DNA from: Shinisaurus crocodilurus
Taxonomy: Eukaryota; Chordata; Lepidosauria; Squamata; Shinisauridae
DNA length: 64,000 nt
NCBI GenBank assembly: GCA_021292165.1
Contig: CM037877.1
Span: 131,868,274 to 131,932,273, forward strand
Direction of reading: 5' to 3'
Shown here piece by piece: positions 1 to 11,240 of this stretch (the first letter of the stretch is position 1; every line of letters starts with the position of its first letter). A program made the position numbers and the translations under genes. The notes beneath the pieces are model-generated. The model searched no databases. It saw nothing but the letters and a program-made list of their open reading frames with translations, and had not been told where the DNA came from.

Positions 1-477
1 AAATCCAGCACATGACTTTCCTTCCCAACAGTTCCTACTGATATTCTTTATGCAGCCCTAGTTGCCAGATTGGACCAGGAAGGAATGATGTATTCAATGT
101 AAGTCCTACTTAGAGTAGGCTCATTGAAATGAATGGGATTTAACTTAGACTAACACTGGATACAACCCCATGAATTCAGCATTCATTTTGTGTGTGGTTC
201 CTCTTCCAGGTTGGGAGGGATACATGTACGGAAGCCACTCCATGTATGACAAACCCCCTAGCTGGACTGGGCTCAGTATAATATTATAATATTAGTTTTA
301 ATCTCTGTACAGCAATTTCAAATTTTAAGCACTTAAAAATGTTAACTAATAAATGTTTTAATATAAATAAAGTATTTATCATAAATATACCAACAGTACA
401 ATATTACGTTCTAAGTTATACATGATGCATTCTGCTATTTTATGAGTTAGCACATCTTTTTCAGCCAACATGCAAAA

Positions 478-655
478 CAGGCCTGTGGCTTACACTGGCT
501 CAGCTTGTCTGAGCGTGGATTGGAAAGCTAAGCAGGGTCAGGCCTGGTTATTACTTGGATGGGAGATCCTTCCTCTAGTTCCCTGCATTGAGCAGGGGGT
601 TGGACTCGATAGCCTTGTAGGCTCCTTCCAACTCTATGATCTATGAGATCTATGA
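478..655 (+). mobile_element. 5S-rRNA-derived SINE with CR1-like 3' tail
   Basis: The first part resembles 5S rRNA, including the internal promoter region: aagctaagcagggtcaggcc is followed by a close match to the tggatgggaga box. The 3' part (ggttggactcgatagccttg, then a short atctatga tail) resembles the 3' end of CR1-type LINEs. Together these indicate a 5S-headed SINE that borrowed a CR1 tail for retrotransposition. Further copies are at 2556-2695 (minus) and about 37056-37130 (plus, partial). Confidence 0.75.
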
Positions 656-2555
656 AATCTATGAAACAATGTCCTGTTATCACTCCTCTGTGGGATTATG
701 CTTCCCCTAGGGTTGGAGAACCTCCGATCCACGGACCAGATACGCCCCATGGAGGTTCTCCATCCATCTGGACTGTGGGCTTTCTCCCCAGGCCCCGGCC
801 CCACCCCATCTCCCAACAGGGAAAAGGTCTTCTTTCTGATCTGCAGCTGATCTGCAGCAAATCCCTTAGGATGGTCAGGTGGCTGAATGATATTGGGAAA
901 GGAGAGCCTTCCTTCAATATTCTGTTTGATCTGTTTCCTTCATTTTAATTGGTGTTTTTTTTAGACAGCCACCCAACTAAAGAACTCTTGATCAATCCAT
1001 CATATGATTTTTAATTTATTAATGGATTGATTGCTATTAAATTAAATCTACATACATTTGCATTCAAATCAAACAAACTAGAATTCCAAATAGCTGAAAT
1101 AATTTTTTGGCAAATACATTTTCTTTTAGATTTTGGTCATGTATGTGGAGCCCCAAGTTGAATTGCTTCTTACTTTAAGCTATAGACGGGCAGCCATCAG
1201 GCTTGTCGGATCTATCTTGTTGTTTTTACTAGAACCAGAGACCCACCAACCAGGCATACACTTAAAATTAAAGAGCAGGGTGCCTCTGAGTGCATCCTGA
1301 GCCTTGGAGTTTGTTTTCAGTACCTGAACTGAGCTCACCATCCTTCCATACAAATATCCACTCCTGGCCACCTCAAGCTTCCTTCATTTCAGTGACCTAA
1401 TTTAGGTGGGGAAAGTCATTTTATTGTTGCTACTGTTAAAATAATTGACAGCCAGAATCCCTGGTGGATCTATTGCAAATCACCCAAAGATCTACTAGTA
1501 GATCCTGATCTACTATCTGCCGCTGCCCCGCTGCCTCTTTAATCTACCTCCTTTCAGTCCAGTCAATGCTGGTCACTGATGTCCAGTCTTCCTTGTGTTT
1601 CTCCTTTTAATGTCTGTCAGATTGAATAAAAGAATTTAGAGGGTCACACTGAGTCAGTAGTGGACTGCACTGGAGCCTGGATCTGAAGAGGCAGCATCCA
1701 CCCATATATATATTTTTACAAGGGTTCTGGGAACAGACTGGTCCTTCTGGAACCTTAGCTGCAAATGGCTACTTACTACATGTTACGAATGTGTTTTTCA
1801 TTTGATTTTTTCAGTATACTGTAATATGGAAGCCTGAGTAAATTATTGTGATTGTGGTTTTGTAAATGCAATTCTTGGGAAAGCAGCCACAGCTGTCATT
1901 TTGATCTCCAAGTTGGTACCTAGCTTCATTCGCAGTCACACACAAAAACTGACAGTGATGAAACACAGACCTGTTCATCTTCATTTCTTATGCTACAAAA
2001 CATAAGAGTTGCAAATGGACATTTGAGAGAACAATGCTGGCAAAGTCATGGCACTGCTATGGAATCATTCATCTATCATGAAACAATAGATTACATTTCC
2101 CAAATCACTTCTTTGGCAGTTTTCCCACTGAAGACTGTAGAACAGCAGTTCCACCACGGTATTTGATGCCAAACACTATGGGCAGTGGCAGTCCTACCAA
2201 GAGGCAGAGAGAGAGGAAGCTGTTTCAACTGGCAATTTTGGGTGCCGTTATAGGATGGCGAAATCACGTCACTCCCCACCAAAGTCATGACCCAAAGGGT
2301 TCGTAACAGTCTAGGCAATCAACCCAGCCACACAACCGACTTTCCATTCAGTACAGTGACTGCTCTGCACTTCTATTTCATCACATCAAGAAAGCAAAGT
2401 ATTTGCTCCTTCAAAGATACCCAAAGTCTTCTTCAAAAAAACTGGTGGTATCTATGTAACTATGATGATGACTGGAAGTGCTAGGGGAGGGGTAGAGAGG
2501 AAATACAGTTCTACTTGCTCACCACTAGGTGGCGAAGTCCAAAAGACATACAGCA

Positions 2556-2695
2556 ACGTTTCATAGATTTCATAGATCATAGAGTTGGAAGGAGCCTACA
2601 AGGCTATCGAGTCCAACCCCCGGCTCAATGCAGGAAACTCGAGGAGGGGTCTCCCATCCAAGTAATAACCAGGCTTGACCCTGCTTAGCTTTCCA
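2556..2695 (-). mobile_element. 5S-rRNA-derived SINE, inverted copy
   Basis: This is the reverse complement of the element at 478-655. It starts with the CR1-like tail (catagagttggaaggagcct on the plus strand) and ends in the 5S-like box (tgaccctgcttagctttcc). It is truncated at its 5S (5') end. Confidence 0.72.
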
Positions 2696-2756
2696 CGTTA
2701 CACATGTTACACACGTTACACATGTACACGTTACACATATTACACGTTACACATGT
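2696..2756. repeat. Short acacgtt/acatgtt microsatellite
   Basis: Imperfect tandem units of ttacacatg and ttacacacg lie between the 5S-SINE and the Sauria SINE. Similar units reappear at 3328-3375, so the SINE and the AT-rich minisatellite now interrupt one related simple-repeat tract. Confidence 0.6.
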
Positions 2757-2995
2757 ATTTATTTATTTATTATATTTATACCCCGCCTTTTTTCCTGCAA
2801 GGAACCCAAGGCGGCTTACATAATTGTCCTCCTCCTCTCCATTTTATCCTCACAACAACCCTGTGAGGTAGGTTAGGCTGAGAGTCAGTGACTGGCCCAA
2901 AGTCACCCAGTGAGTTTCATGGCCGAGCGGGGACTAGAACCCGGATCTCCTGAGTCCCAGTCCAACATTCTCACCACTACGCCACACTGGCTCTC
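2757..2995 (-). mobile_element. Sauria-type SINE
   Basis: On the minus strand this reads as a tRNA-like head (agtgtggcgtagtggtgaga and a ggttctagtcccc B-box-like motif). A conserved middle follows (ctcactgggtgactttgggc), then gttgttgtgaggataaaatg, and finally a BovB-like tail (aaggcggggtataaatata) with ttta repeats. This is the architecture of the squamate Sauria SINE. Other copies are at 5451, 32571, 36768 and 39568. Confidence 0.85.
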
Positions 2996-3280
2996 ATGTA
3001 TACATATATGTATACATATACATATACATATACGTATACATATACATATACATATACGTATACGTATACATATACATATATGTATACATATACGTATACG
3101 TATACGTATACATACATATACGTATACGTATACATACATATACGTATACGTATACATACATATACGTATACGTATACATACATATACGTATACGTATACA
3201 TACATATACGTATACGTATACATACATATACGTATACGTATACATACATATATGTATACGTATATATACATATACATATA

Positions 3281-3322
<42 letters not shown>
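2996..3322. repeat. Alternating purine-pyrimidine minisatellite
   Basis: About 330 bp of strictly alternating pyrimidine-purine DNA (ta, ca, cg and gt steps). The core at 3109-3240 is six perfect copies of a 22-bp unit beginning tacatacatatacgtatacg. It ends in (tg)n and (ta)n runs. It produces open frames on both strands made of Tyr-Thr or Ile-Arg-Ile-His repeats, which are not genes. Confidence 0.9.
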
Positions 3323-3324
<2 letters not shown>

Positions 3325-4244
3325 GTAGTTACACATGAGATACACATGTTACACATATATGTAGTTACACATATATGTGTTTCCCCTTTTAGGGTAACAT
3401 TTAAATTGTTTGTTTCCGGTACAAGAATATATTGAGCTGACACCCTTCACCATTTCAGCACTTTTTCAGAAAAAATCTAGAACTGAAATATTTTTTGGGA
3501 GAAAACATTCAAGAAAATTCATCTAACCTGAGTTCAAAAAAATTATGTTCTCTTAATTCAAATGCTTCAATGTTCCCAATTATGGAATATTTGATTTAAG
3601 GGGTTCAGAGGGGGGAAAACATGTATGAATGTTGTAAGATGATGCTTAACATCATTTTCTTAAAATATTTGTTTTACAGCTATCCCTCAACAGTGACTCA
3701 AAAGGATTTTCTGGAGGGGGAAACTGGTTCAAGAATTGAAACTCATGTTCTGATACTTTGCCAAATGTCTGCAAAATTTCATTCTACAACGTTCTCTTCC
3801 TTAGTTTTTGTTTATTGAAACGTTTAAAGCTAGTTTCTTGCCATTTCTTCTTTAATAGGTGAGGATGAATGACCGTGCGATGCCCCATTCAGGCTTCCTT
3901 CATACATTTCATATCCCAGTCAAGAAAAGTGAGGAGAGATTTAACTCAAATTTCTGATAGGGAGCTGATACCCCAGATCACAGTGTATGTGACCTCTTCC
4001 ATTCCCCTAATGTCTTAATGCCTGCCCTGCAGAGCCTTGCCCAGAGAAGCGGAGGAGGAGGAGGAGAAAAAGAAGAGGCAAAGTCATTTTTATTCAGGCA
4101 GATCTTTGGTGCATAAGCCGGTCTGTTTCTGAAGGGGGTTTTAATTGGCTGTGTTCTGTGTATTTTCTTTGCTGCTGTGTTTTTACGTTATGTTTTAATT
4201 AATATTTTGTTTTTAACCTGTATTTTATCATTGTTAGCCATCTT

Positions 4245-4310
4245 GCTGGCTGGGGCATGCTGGGAGTTGTAGGCCAAAAACATCTGGGGACCCAAGGTTG
4301 GAGAACACTG
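4245..4310 (+). mobile_element. hAT-type palindromic element, single arm
   Basis: Right half of the palindromic family best seen at 40357-40491. It contains ctggggcatgctgggagttg and ends in the terminal motif gttggagaacactg. The left half is missing. Confidence 0.65.
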
Positions 4311-5450
4311 AGCTAATACTTAGTGTTGTAATCGTTGCTTTAATATTTAATTCTGTGGGCTGGTAAAATTAATTTCAACTCATAATGAATTGCTTCTTTC
4401 AGTCCTGTTGGTATTTCCCCCTCTTCTCTCTTGTGCTAATGAAGCTGCTATCCTACTTTGCCTTTCTACTGTTTCTGTGTGGGGAGAGGAGGCAGCTTAA
4501 TATCACCCCATATCATCTAAGCGCTTGCCACCAAATCTGGTTCATGGAACAAAACAAACCTATAAGCAGAAAGCAATGTGGAAACAACAAGTTGCTGTGA
4601 AGTTATTTAAACCATACAGCTGAGTCAATTGTGAAAAAGCAAGGCTGACAGACATCACCATTCTTTGGGCTTCCTCTGGTTCCCAGTGTCCAGAGACTCA
4701 AACTACACATGATGTTAATCATGTGTCGTTTCCCTCCCCCTGACATTTTGTTTTATTTTTAAGCCTAAAACAGCCACCCAGGCTGCAATTTCCAAGGCAA
4801 GTCTAGTACAGGAGGGGTGTGTGTGCCTTAACACCTCCTACTCTGCTGGTTTTTCACCTCCAAATCACACACACAACACACACACAGCATTTGGCCCTGC
4901 AGAGGAAAAGAAACAGGTACCTGACCCATATCTTTTCATCTTCAGGGCAAGTAGCAGGGTGGGGGTGAGGGGCAATTCTAATGCATTTTAATCTTCCTTT
5001 GTAAATCATTTACACACACACACATATATATATGTATAGAAATCTATTAAATAAATTAATAAATAAATTTGGTGGTCGAAAACCAGCAGAGAAAGAAAAA
5101 GTTAACACGCTCCAGCATCAGATTCCCCTTGGAGATTGGAAGCTGCTGTGGCTGCTTTAAGGTGAAAGAAAGGAAGACGGACAGACAGGCAGAAAGAAAA
5201 TGTCAGGAGCAAAGAGACACACGCTTAACATCCGGTGTGGTTTGAAGCCTGAGTTATCACATCACGGCAGCAAATTTAAGAACATTACAGGTCTGCCTAA
5301 TTTACAAATCTACTTCCAGAATGCAATGCAGAGATATGGATAGTCAGCGGTGCAACCTGATCCTATGCTTGTTTACTTGGAAGTTAGTTCTATGGGGTTG
5401 CTACAATCCTGTGCACAGTTACTGAGAGCAAGTCCCACTGAACTCAGTAT

Positions 5451-5699
5451 TTTTATTTATTTATTTATTTATTTATTTATTATATTTATACCCCACCTTT
5501 TTTCCCTCCAAGGAACCCAAGGCGGCTTACATAATCCTCCTCCTTCTCTCCATTTTATCCTCACAACAACCCTGTGAGGTAGGTTAGGCTGAGAGTCAGT
5601 GACTGGCCCAAAGTCACCCAGTGAGTTTCATGGCAGAGCAGGGACTAGAACCCGGATCTCCTGAGTCCCAGTCCAACACTCTCACCACTACGCCACACG
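5451..5699 (-). mobile_element. Sauria-type SINE
   Basis: Same layout as the copy at 2757: a ttta-repeat tail with tataccccaccttttttccc on the plus strand, the middle region with gtcacccagtgagtttcatg, and the head ending actacgccacac. It is full length and reads 5' to 3' on the minus strand. Confidence 0.85.
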
Positions 5700-6318
5700 C
5701 TGGTTTAATTGTATAACCAGCATTTATATGTAAACCAACCATGATTTTCACTTATTATTGTTTCCAATTACACCTAATTGGTGTAGGTCAGTAGGTCTTA
5801 CATCTGAGCAAAGGATTGGGCTGAACTTAACAAAAATGTTTTGCAGGGTAGAAACATTTTATTCCAGTATGTTTTTGCTTCTTGGTCTGTTTTGGAGATT
5901 GTCATTCTGCTATGTGAGACACATGCCTCAACACATCACTAAAACACCAGTTAAAGTACCAATACACACAGTTGCTCACTGTGCTTGTCTCTTTCGCTCC
6001 ATGCATGTAACAACTGTACGCGCACAGGGCCTGCTCTTCCTTTGGGAACCCTGGCATGACCGCAGCTCCCAAATGCGAACATAACCCACAGATCCTGTTC
6101 TCACCTTTGCCTTAATGTGCAGAGGCTGGGGTGAGGCCAGCCAAGGCAATCCCCTGCCCCGCCCCACAAGCTCAGCCTACGCATGGAAGATAAGGTGGGC
6201 ACAGTGTTCTTGACTCACTGAAATCAACAAAAACAGCAGAGTCTCCTCCTGGCACCTTCCCAGATTTCTTGTTGCATCATCCTTGTGGATCAGAGTCCAC
6301 TTCACAAGATGGGCCACT

Positions 6319-6778
6319 CTATGGGCGTGTTCGCACGACACGGGAACCGCGGGGGAGCAGAAGTCCCCCGCGGTTCCCGTGTCGTGTGAACGTCGACCGG
6401 GGGTGCCCCTGCGGGACGGCCGCACGCGGGATGCACGCAAAGTGACTGTGGGCAGTAGAGGGGTAAGCCCCTACCACGTGTGGCCACCCTGCCGTGCGAA
6501 CAGCGGGCGGCCGCCCCGCAGGGGCTGCACAGAGGTGGCTGCACAGAGCGGCCGGAGCTGCGCCCGCTCCAGCCTGTAGGGGCAAACGGTCCCTCTGGGC
6601 AGCCCGAGCTGCCGCCCCCTAGCGCCAGGAGGGCCCCGGTGCGGGGACTACCAGCTCCACTGGGGTCTGCCCACGCGCACCAGGCGTAGGTCGTCTGCAG
6701 CGCCCCGCCGGACCCCACGGACGGCCCCATGGTGCCTCCCCCGCTCGCACCCTGGGTCGTGCGAACCGGCCCTACCTG
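6319..6778. mobile_element. GC-rich foldback (MITE-like) element
   Basis: The ends are inverted: gggcgtgttcgcacgac at the left and gtcgtgcgaaccggcccta at the right. Just inside the left end is a 28-bp hairpin (6329-6356 with 6364-6391; 27 of 28 pairs, 7-nt loop). The element is far richer in GC than its intronic surroundings. It has no credible coding sequence, and the open frames across it are GC-rich artefacts. I could not assign a superfamily or a clear target duplication. Confidence 0.55.
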
Positions 6779-7903
6779 TCTGTTCAAGCTCCGCAGGGAA
6801 ACATCACAAATGTACTAATATCTCTTGTATTGCATGGCCTTTTAGACTCTCTCTCTCTCTCTCTGTGGATAAATAGAAACTTCCCACTAAACATAACACT
6901 TCATGCATCTGGCAAGTGGACTCTTGCCTACTTGCCATGCAGGCTCATGTCATAATAAATCTTTGAAGGTGCCACAACTGTTATTTTTGCTGCACAAGAC
7001 TAGCATGGCTACCCCAACAGAACTGAAATCAGTGGGGCTTGCTGTGTGCTTAATTTTCTCTAGATTGTACCCAATATGTTTTTAAACCTCAAATAATAAA
7101 AAAAAATGACTCGCAGCTGTCCAGTGCAGCAAAACTAGCAGCTGTCCAGTTTCAGCTGTGTACTCTGGATGGTGCCCAGCCCATCTTTCTCTACCAAGGA
7201 ACAGAAACCAGCCATCTCTCCCCTTCAAACTGATCTTCAACAGACAGGAACAGTCCTGAGCATATAACCAACATTTCAATATTTGAGATACTGAGTGAAA
7301 TATAAGGTAACTTGTGATTTAACAAACAAAAGCTACCACCACTCATGGCTAAAGGGGGCGTGTGTCTTATTTCATATTTTCTTTTTCATTACAGTAACAC
7401 ACAAAAACCAAATTTGCCTCAAAACATAAACAAATTCTGCCTTACAGCTTCACTGATTAAATTTGCCCTTATTTATTAAAATCACACTGATTAATATGGC
7501 AATTTAAAGCTAATTAAAGCTCGCAGTCAGGATTCTGAGGGCCCTTGGGCAAGGCACCCTGCATGGGGGCCCTTAACCCAGAAGAGGCAAGGCACTGCAA
7601 GCTGGCAGACACCCCTGGAGCTGCGCGTGACCCTCTTGGGTGCTCCATGCCAAGTAAAGATGGTGGCCCTCCTGAAGCGGCAGCCACCCTCACCACCCTC
7701 TGGAGCCAGTCCTCTCAGAGCTAGTTCTCTGTGTGCGCCATGGGGATCTGGACTTTCAGCCAGGATAAACCTTGTCGATCAGATTATTGCTGGTTTGTGT
7801 GGAATTCTTACCATTCCTTTCACCTCCCACGCTCCCTCCTCTCAATGAGTGGTAAAGAACAATCCAAGATGAGAGGCCCCATAATTGCTTCACAGCCACA
7901 ATC

Positions 7904-7932
7904 ATATATTGGTTGAAAGTTTATTCTAACAT
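7904..7932. repeat. Left target-site duplication of LINE
   Basis: This 29-bp sequence starting atatattggttgaaag is repeated perfectly at 8977-9005, flanking the LINE fragment between them. Confidence 0.85.
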
Positions 7933-8524
7933 TAGACAAGGGGGATGGGCGAAGATATGTCAACAAAGAATGATCACATATTCAATTACTATAGATTTTG
8001 CAGCCACATCTGGATTTCAGTCCAGGATAAACCAAGAAATAGGAAAATTCCATCTTCCCCTTGATACGGAGATTATTAATAACAATCATTCCTCACTATG
8101 GTTTGCTGCAATTAAAAAAGACCATCAGCTCCCAAAGTATTTAAAAACTATTACTTATCCACTCTTGAGGAAGGCCTTCACAGAGCTAAGATTTCAACAA
8201 ATGCCTTCAGCTTATCTGGACAGCAGGTACATCCACATTCCTGCAGATCAGAGATTCTGTATTTGTGGAAATGGTTGTGTGGAGGATCTAGTACATTATT
8301 TATTGTGCTGCCCATTGTATGCTCATCCTAGAGAACGTTTCTTGTCCTATTTTGTGTCACAATGCAGTGGATGGCCAGTCCAGCATATAATAATCCACTT
8401 ACTTTCTGATAAGCAGGAGTACGTGTCACACCAAGTTGCTTTGTTTGCAATTGCAGCAAAGAAAATCAGAGCAAGAACCCTGAATGAGATGGCAGTAGAC
8501 TGCAAGGGAGATTCAAAGATCTGA
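7933..8524 (+). pseudogene. LINE ORF2 C-terminal fragment
   Basis: An uninterrupted reading frame of about 197 codons inside the LINE. It includes FCICGNGCVEDLVHYLLCCP, a cysteine/histidine cluster found near the C-terminus of several LINE polymerases. The endonuclease and reverse-transcriptase domains are absent because of 5' truncation. A start codon at 7913 lies in the target duplication and is incidental. The fragment is not expected to make a functional protein. Confidence 0.7.
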
Positions 8525-8564
8525 TAAGATTATCATACTAGGAACTAACAAGTTTTAAGTCCCA

Positions 8565-8822
8565 TTTTATACCAGAGCATTTTAAGTTCTATGTGCATTT
8601 TACTTAAGTTTTATATTAGTATTTTTACTAGCATTTTATAGCTTGATTATGTGGGTAACCTTAGCAAAATCAGGCCTAGTGTGAAAGGGAATGTTTTATA
8701 CCGGAGCATTTTAACTTCTATGTGTATTTTACTTAAGTTTTATATTAGTATTTTTACCAGCATTTTATAGCTTGATTATGTGGGTATCCTTAGCAAAATC
8801 AGGCCTAGTATGAAAGGGAATG
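8565..8822 (+). repeat. 129-bp tandem duplication in LINE 3' UTR
   Basis: Units 8565-8693 and 8694-8822 are near-identical head-to-tail copies, each starting ttttatacc and ending gaaagggaatg, with a few substitutions between them. The duplication lies between the ORF stop and the aataaa-containing tail. Confidence 0.85.
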
Positions 8823-9737
8823 GTTTTAAGGTGTATTTTAATTGTATTGTTTAAACACCATGTATGTTTTCTTTATCATTACCTATATTTTTCTTATTTC
8901 TCCTGTTGGATGTTGTTTTGCTTGCACTTGCAATGGCCTATGGCTAAAGCAATAAACATATAAGAAAGAAAGAAAGATATATTGGTTGAAAGTTTATTCT
9001 AACATCCAGACTGACATTTTTGTGCCGTTGGAGAAAAAGCTACGCACATTAGGAACTAACTTTTTGTCTGTCAGGGCATGGGGGTTAATTAGGAACTAGA
9101 TTGTGTCTTAAAATGAAATCTATGGGGAAAAGAAATAGACTATGAATAGTTTCCTTTCAATCTTCATAACTAAAAACTAATAGATCACTGTTGTTTTTGT
9201 CATCTTGATAATTAACAGCATAGGACAGGATTGGATGGGTAGCTGGCTGCCTGCATAGTAAGGAAAAATGCTTTGAATAAATTCTGCAATTCCTCCAATG
9301 TATCACATGGAAAACTATCAGCCCCACCATAAGGTAGCTTTTGGAAACCAGGGGCAGCCTTACCAGAAGGAAAGCTGCGATAGTCACCTCAGCAGGAAGA
9401 TTTGGGGAACCATTAACAGTGGCCAAATGAGACAGAGGGATCTATCCCAAATTGTCAGGCACAATCCACCAGGAAGTTCTTCTGCACGAGCCCCATAGAA
9501 ACAGTAGTGCTCTTGAACAGCAGCTACTGCTGGTCATTTCAACTCAGCTCCCACAGGAAACTTTCCAGGTGGTAGCTTGTGCCCCACCATGTTCATTAGC
9601 GGAAGAGAGGGTGCCATTTGGCTTTTCTACTCCAGCACCAAAATGTCTTGGGCCAGCCAAAAGGCATAGAGCAGTATAATTAAAAATATGAAGGTTTATA
9701 CTGTGGCTAGTCATCATAGTTTTTCATCATTCTATAC

Positions 9738-9812
9738 CAGTGTTCTCCAACCTTGGGCATGCTGGGAGTTGTAGGCCAAAAACATCTGGGGACCCAAGGT
9801 TGGAGAACACTG
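9738..9812. mobile_element. hAT-type palindromic element, deleted centre
   Basis: It starts cagtgttctccaaccttggg and ends in the inverse, ggttggagaacactg. A perfect 8-bp duplication, ttctatac, flanks it at 9730-9737 and 9813-9820. Much of the left arm and centre is deleted. CAGTG ends plus 8-bp duplications are the hAT signature. Confidence 0.82.
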
Positions 9813-11034
9813 TTCTATACAAACAACTAAAAAGTATGAAGTGAGGACCAATTCTGCCAAAAGCATAAGAAGAAATAATATTTTGCTCGTACAACGCAGA
9901 ACGTTTGCATTGCAATCAATGTAACTCTGCAGCTTGTGGACAAAGGAGAACAGACAAAGATTATAATAAGTTATAATAATGTTTACCAACATTGTCATTA
10001 CGTCTAGTTATCTGGTTTGTCTGATTATACAAAGTTCACACCAACTTCCTTCTTCCCACACACATTCTGCTAACGATCACAGTAAGAAATGCATATATCT
10101 GCCAAGCAACATTTGAAGGACATATAATGGGCAGAGAGAGTGTCCCTGGGTAACAATTGTGCTTGTCCGTTACAGAGGCCATTCACATAAGTGAACTTTC
10201 CCTGCACTCTTAATCCTCTCCCCATTTCCCAGCACCTGCTCAAGGACTCTGTGCAATCTGGCACTGCAAGTGAGCTCAGGCTGAGAGATACAAAACGGTC
10301 AGCTCTTATTGATCCAACATCTTTTGGTCTCAGCAAGTGCCAGTTTCCCAGTTACACAGAATTCCTTAGCAAGCCAAATGATGCTAAAATCCTCTGCTGC
10401 ACATACAGCAATGTTGCTTATGGACACAAATATTTTACACAAGCTAAGCAGGTAGATAAACGCCAATTCACAAAACATGTAGCCCTTTCAAAACTCATGG
10501 AATCATGTAAACTGCATAAAACTATGCCAAATACACATAAAATCATACAGACCAGCAGGATGTTAACAGAGTGGATTTTCCATTAGAGATCCCTACACTT
10601 CCCAGGGTTTCCTGGGGAGAGGGTGCAACTGTTAACTTTAGTGTAGGGTGTAGAAATCTAACTTCTTGATCCTTCTGACTGTCTTTGAGTGCAAGGGTGG
10701 GTGTGCACCATGTTTGGAACAGTGTGGTTTTGCATAACGTTCAATGGTGATGTCAGTTATTGAATCTGAGTGCAGATCCGGCTCTATGGGTGCAACGCTG
10801 ACAAACTGCTTGGAGGCCGTGTGAATTTGAGGAGTCTTTAGGAAGCTATACTCTGGATTACTGGTATCAGGCTGGGATTGAACTCCTCATCAAGCTTGAT
10901 CAGATTGATAAAAAGGCTTCATTCAGGAGTGGCAGAAGCTGCTTTTTAAATTTTCCTAAGGTTAAAATAAGTTCACCTTGTCTAGCTGTCTTAACTCCAC
11001 AGAATAGCCCTGTGACCAGACATGGGTTCACACA

Positions 11035-11240
11035 ATACCTAATCAGTTTACAGAATCAGTTGCCACAAGATGTGGTGACAGCCACTAGCTCAGCCTCAGG
11101 TGGCTTTAAAGGCAATTAGACAAATATATAACAATGGCTATTAGCCACAATAGGCAAATAGAACTTCCAGTGCCAGAGGCAGTGTACCTCAGCTGCTGGG
11201 TGGAAATTAAGGGGCAGCAGCCTCTTAGCTTTCCGTTTCT
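11035..11240 (+). mobile_element. CR1-like LINE 3' fragment, old
   Basis: The wording matches the CR1 copy ending near 31290: an encoded stretch around cagttgccacaagatgtggtg, then ggctttaaaggcaattagac and a line about ccagaggcagtgtacct. It is diverged and truncated at both ends. Confidence 0.5.

Larger units (their letters stand above)
7933..8976 (+). mobile_element. 5'-truncated non-LTR retrotransposon (Vingi/I-like?)
   Basis: The element is bounded by a perfect 29-bp target-site duplication. It keeps the last part of the ORF (to 8524), a 3' UTR and an (aaag)n tail after gctaaagcaataaac. The ORF end carries the C-x-C ... H-x-L-x-x-C-P pattern typical of LINE C-termini with a cysteine-rich region. 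The clade is a guess from the C-terminus and the 3'-UTR wording. The intact flanks and open frame suggest a fairly recent insertion. Confidence 0.75.

Noticed and set aside
2903..3443. Several frames of Tyr-Thr or Ile-His repeats on both strands
   Set aside because: Pure translation of the alternating AT/CG minisatellite.
6302..6787. 161-codon minus-strand frame in GC-rich DNA
   Set aside because: It lies within the foldback element and is overlapped by other frames. No domain is recognised.
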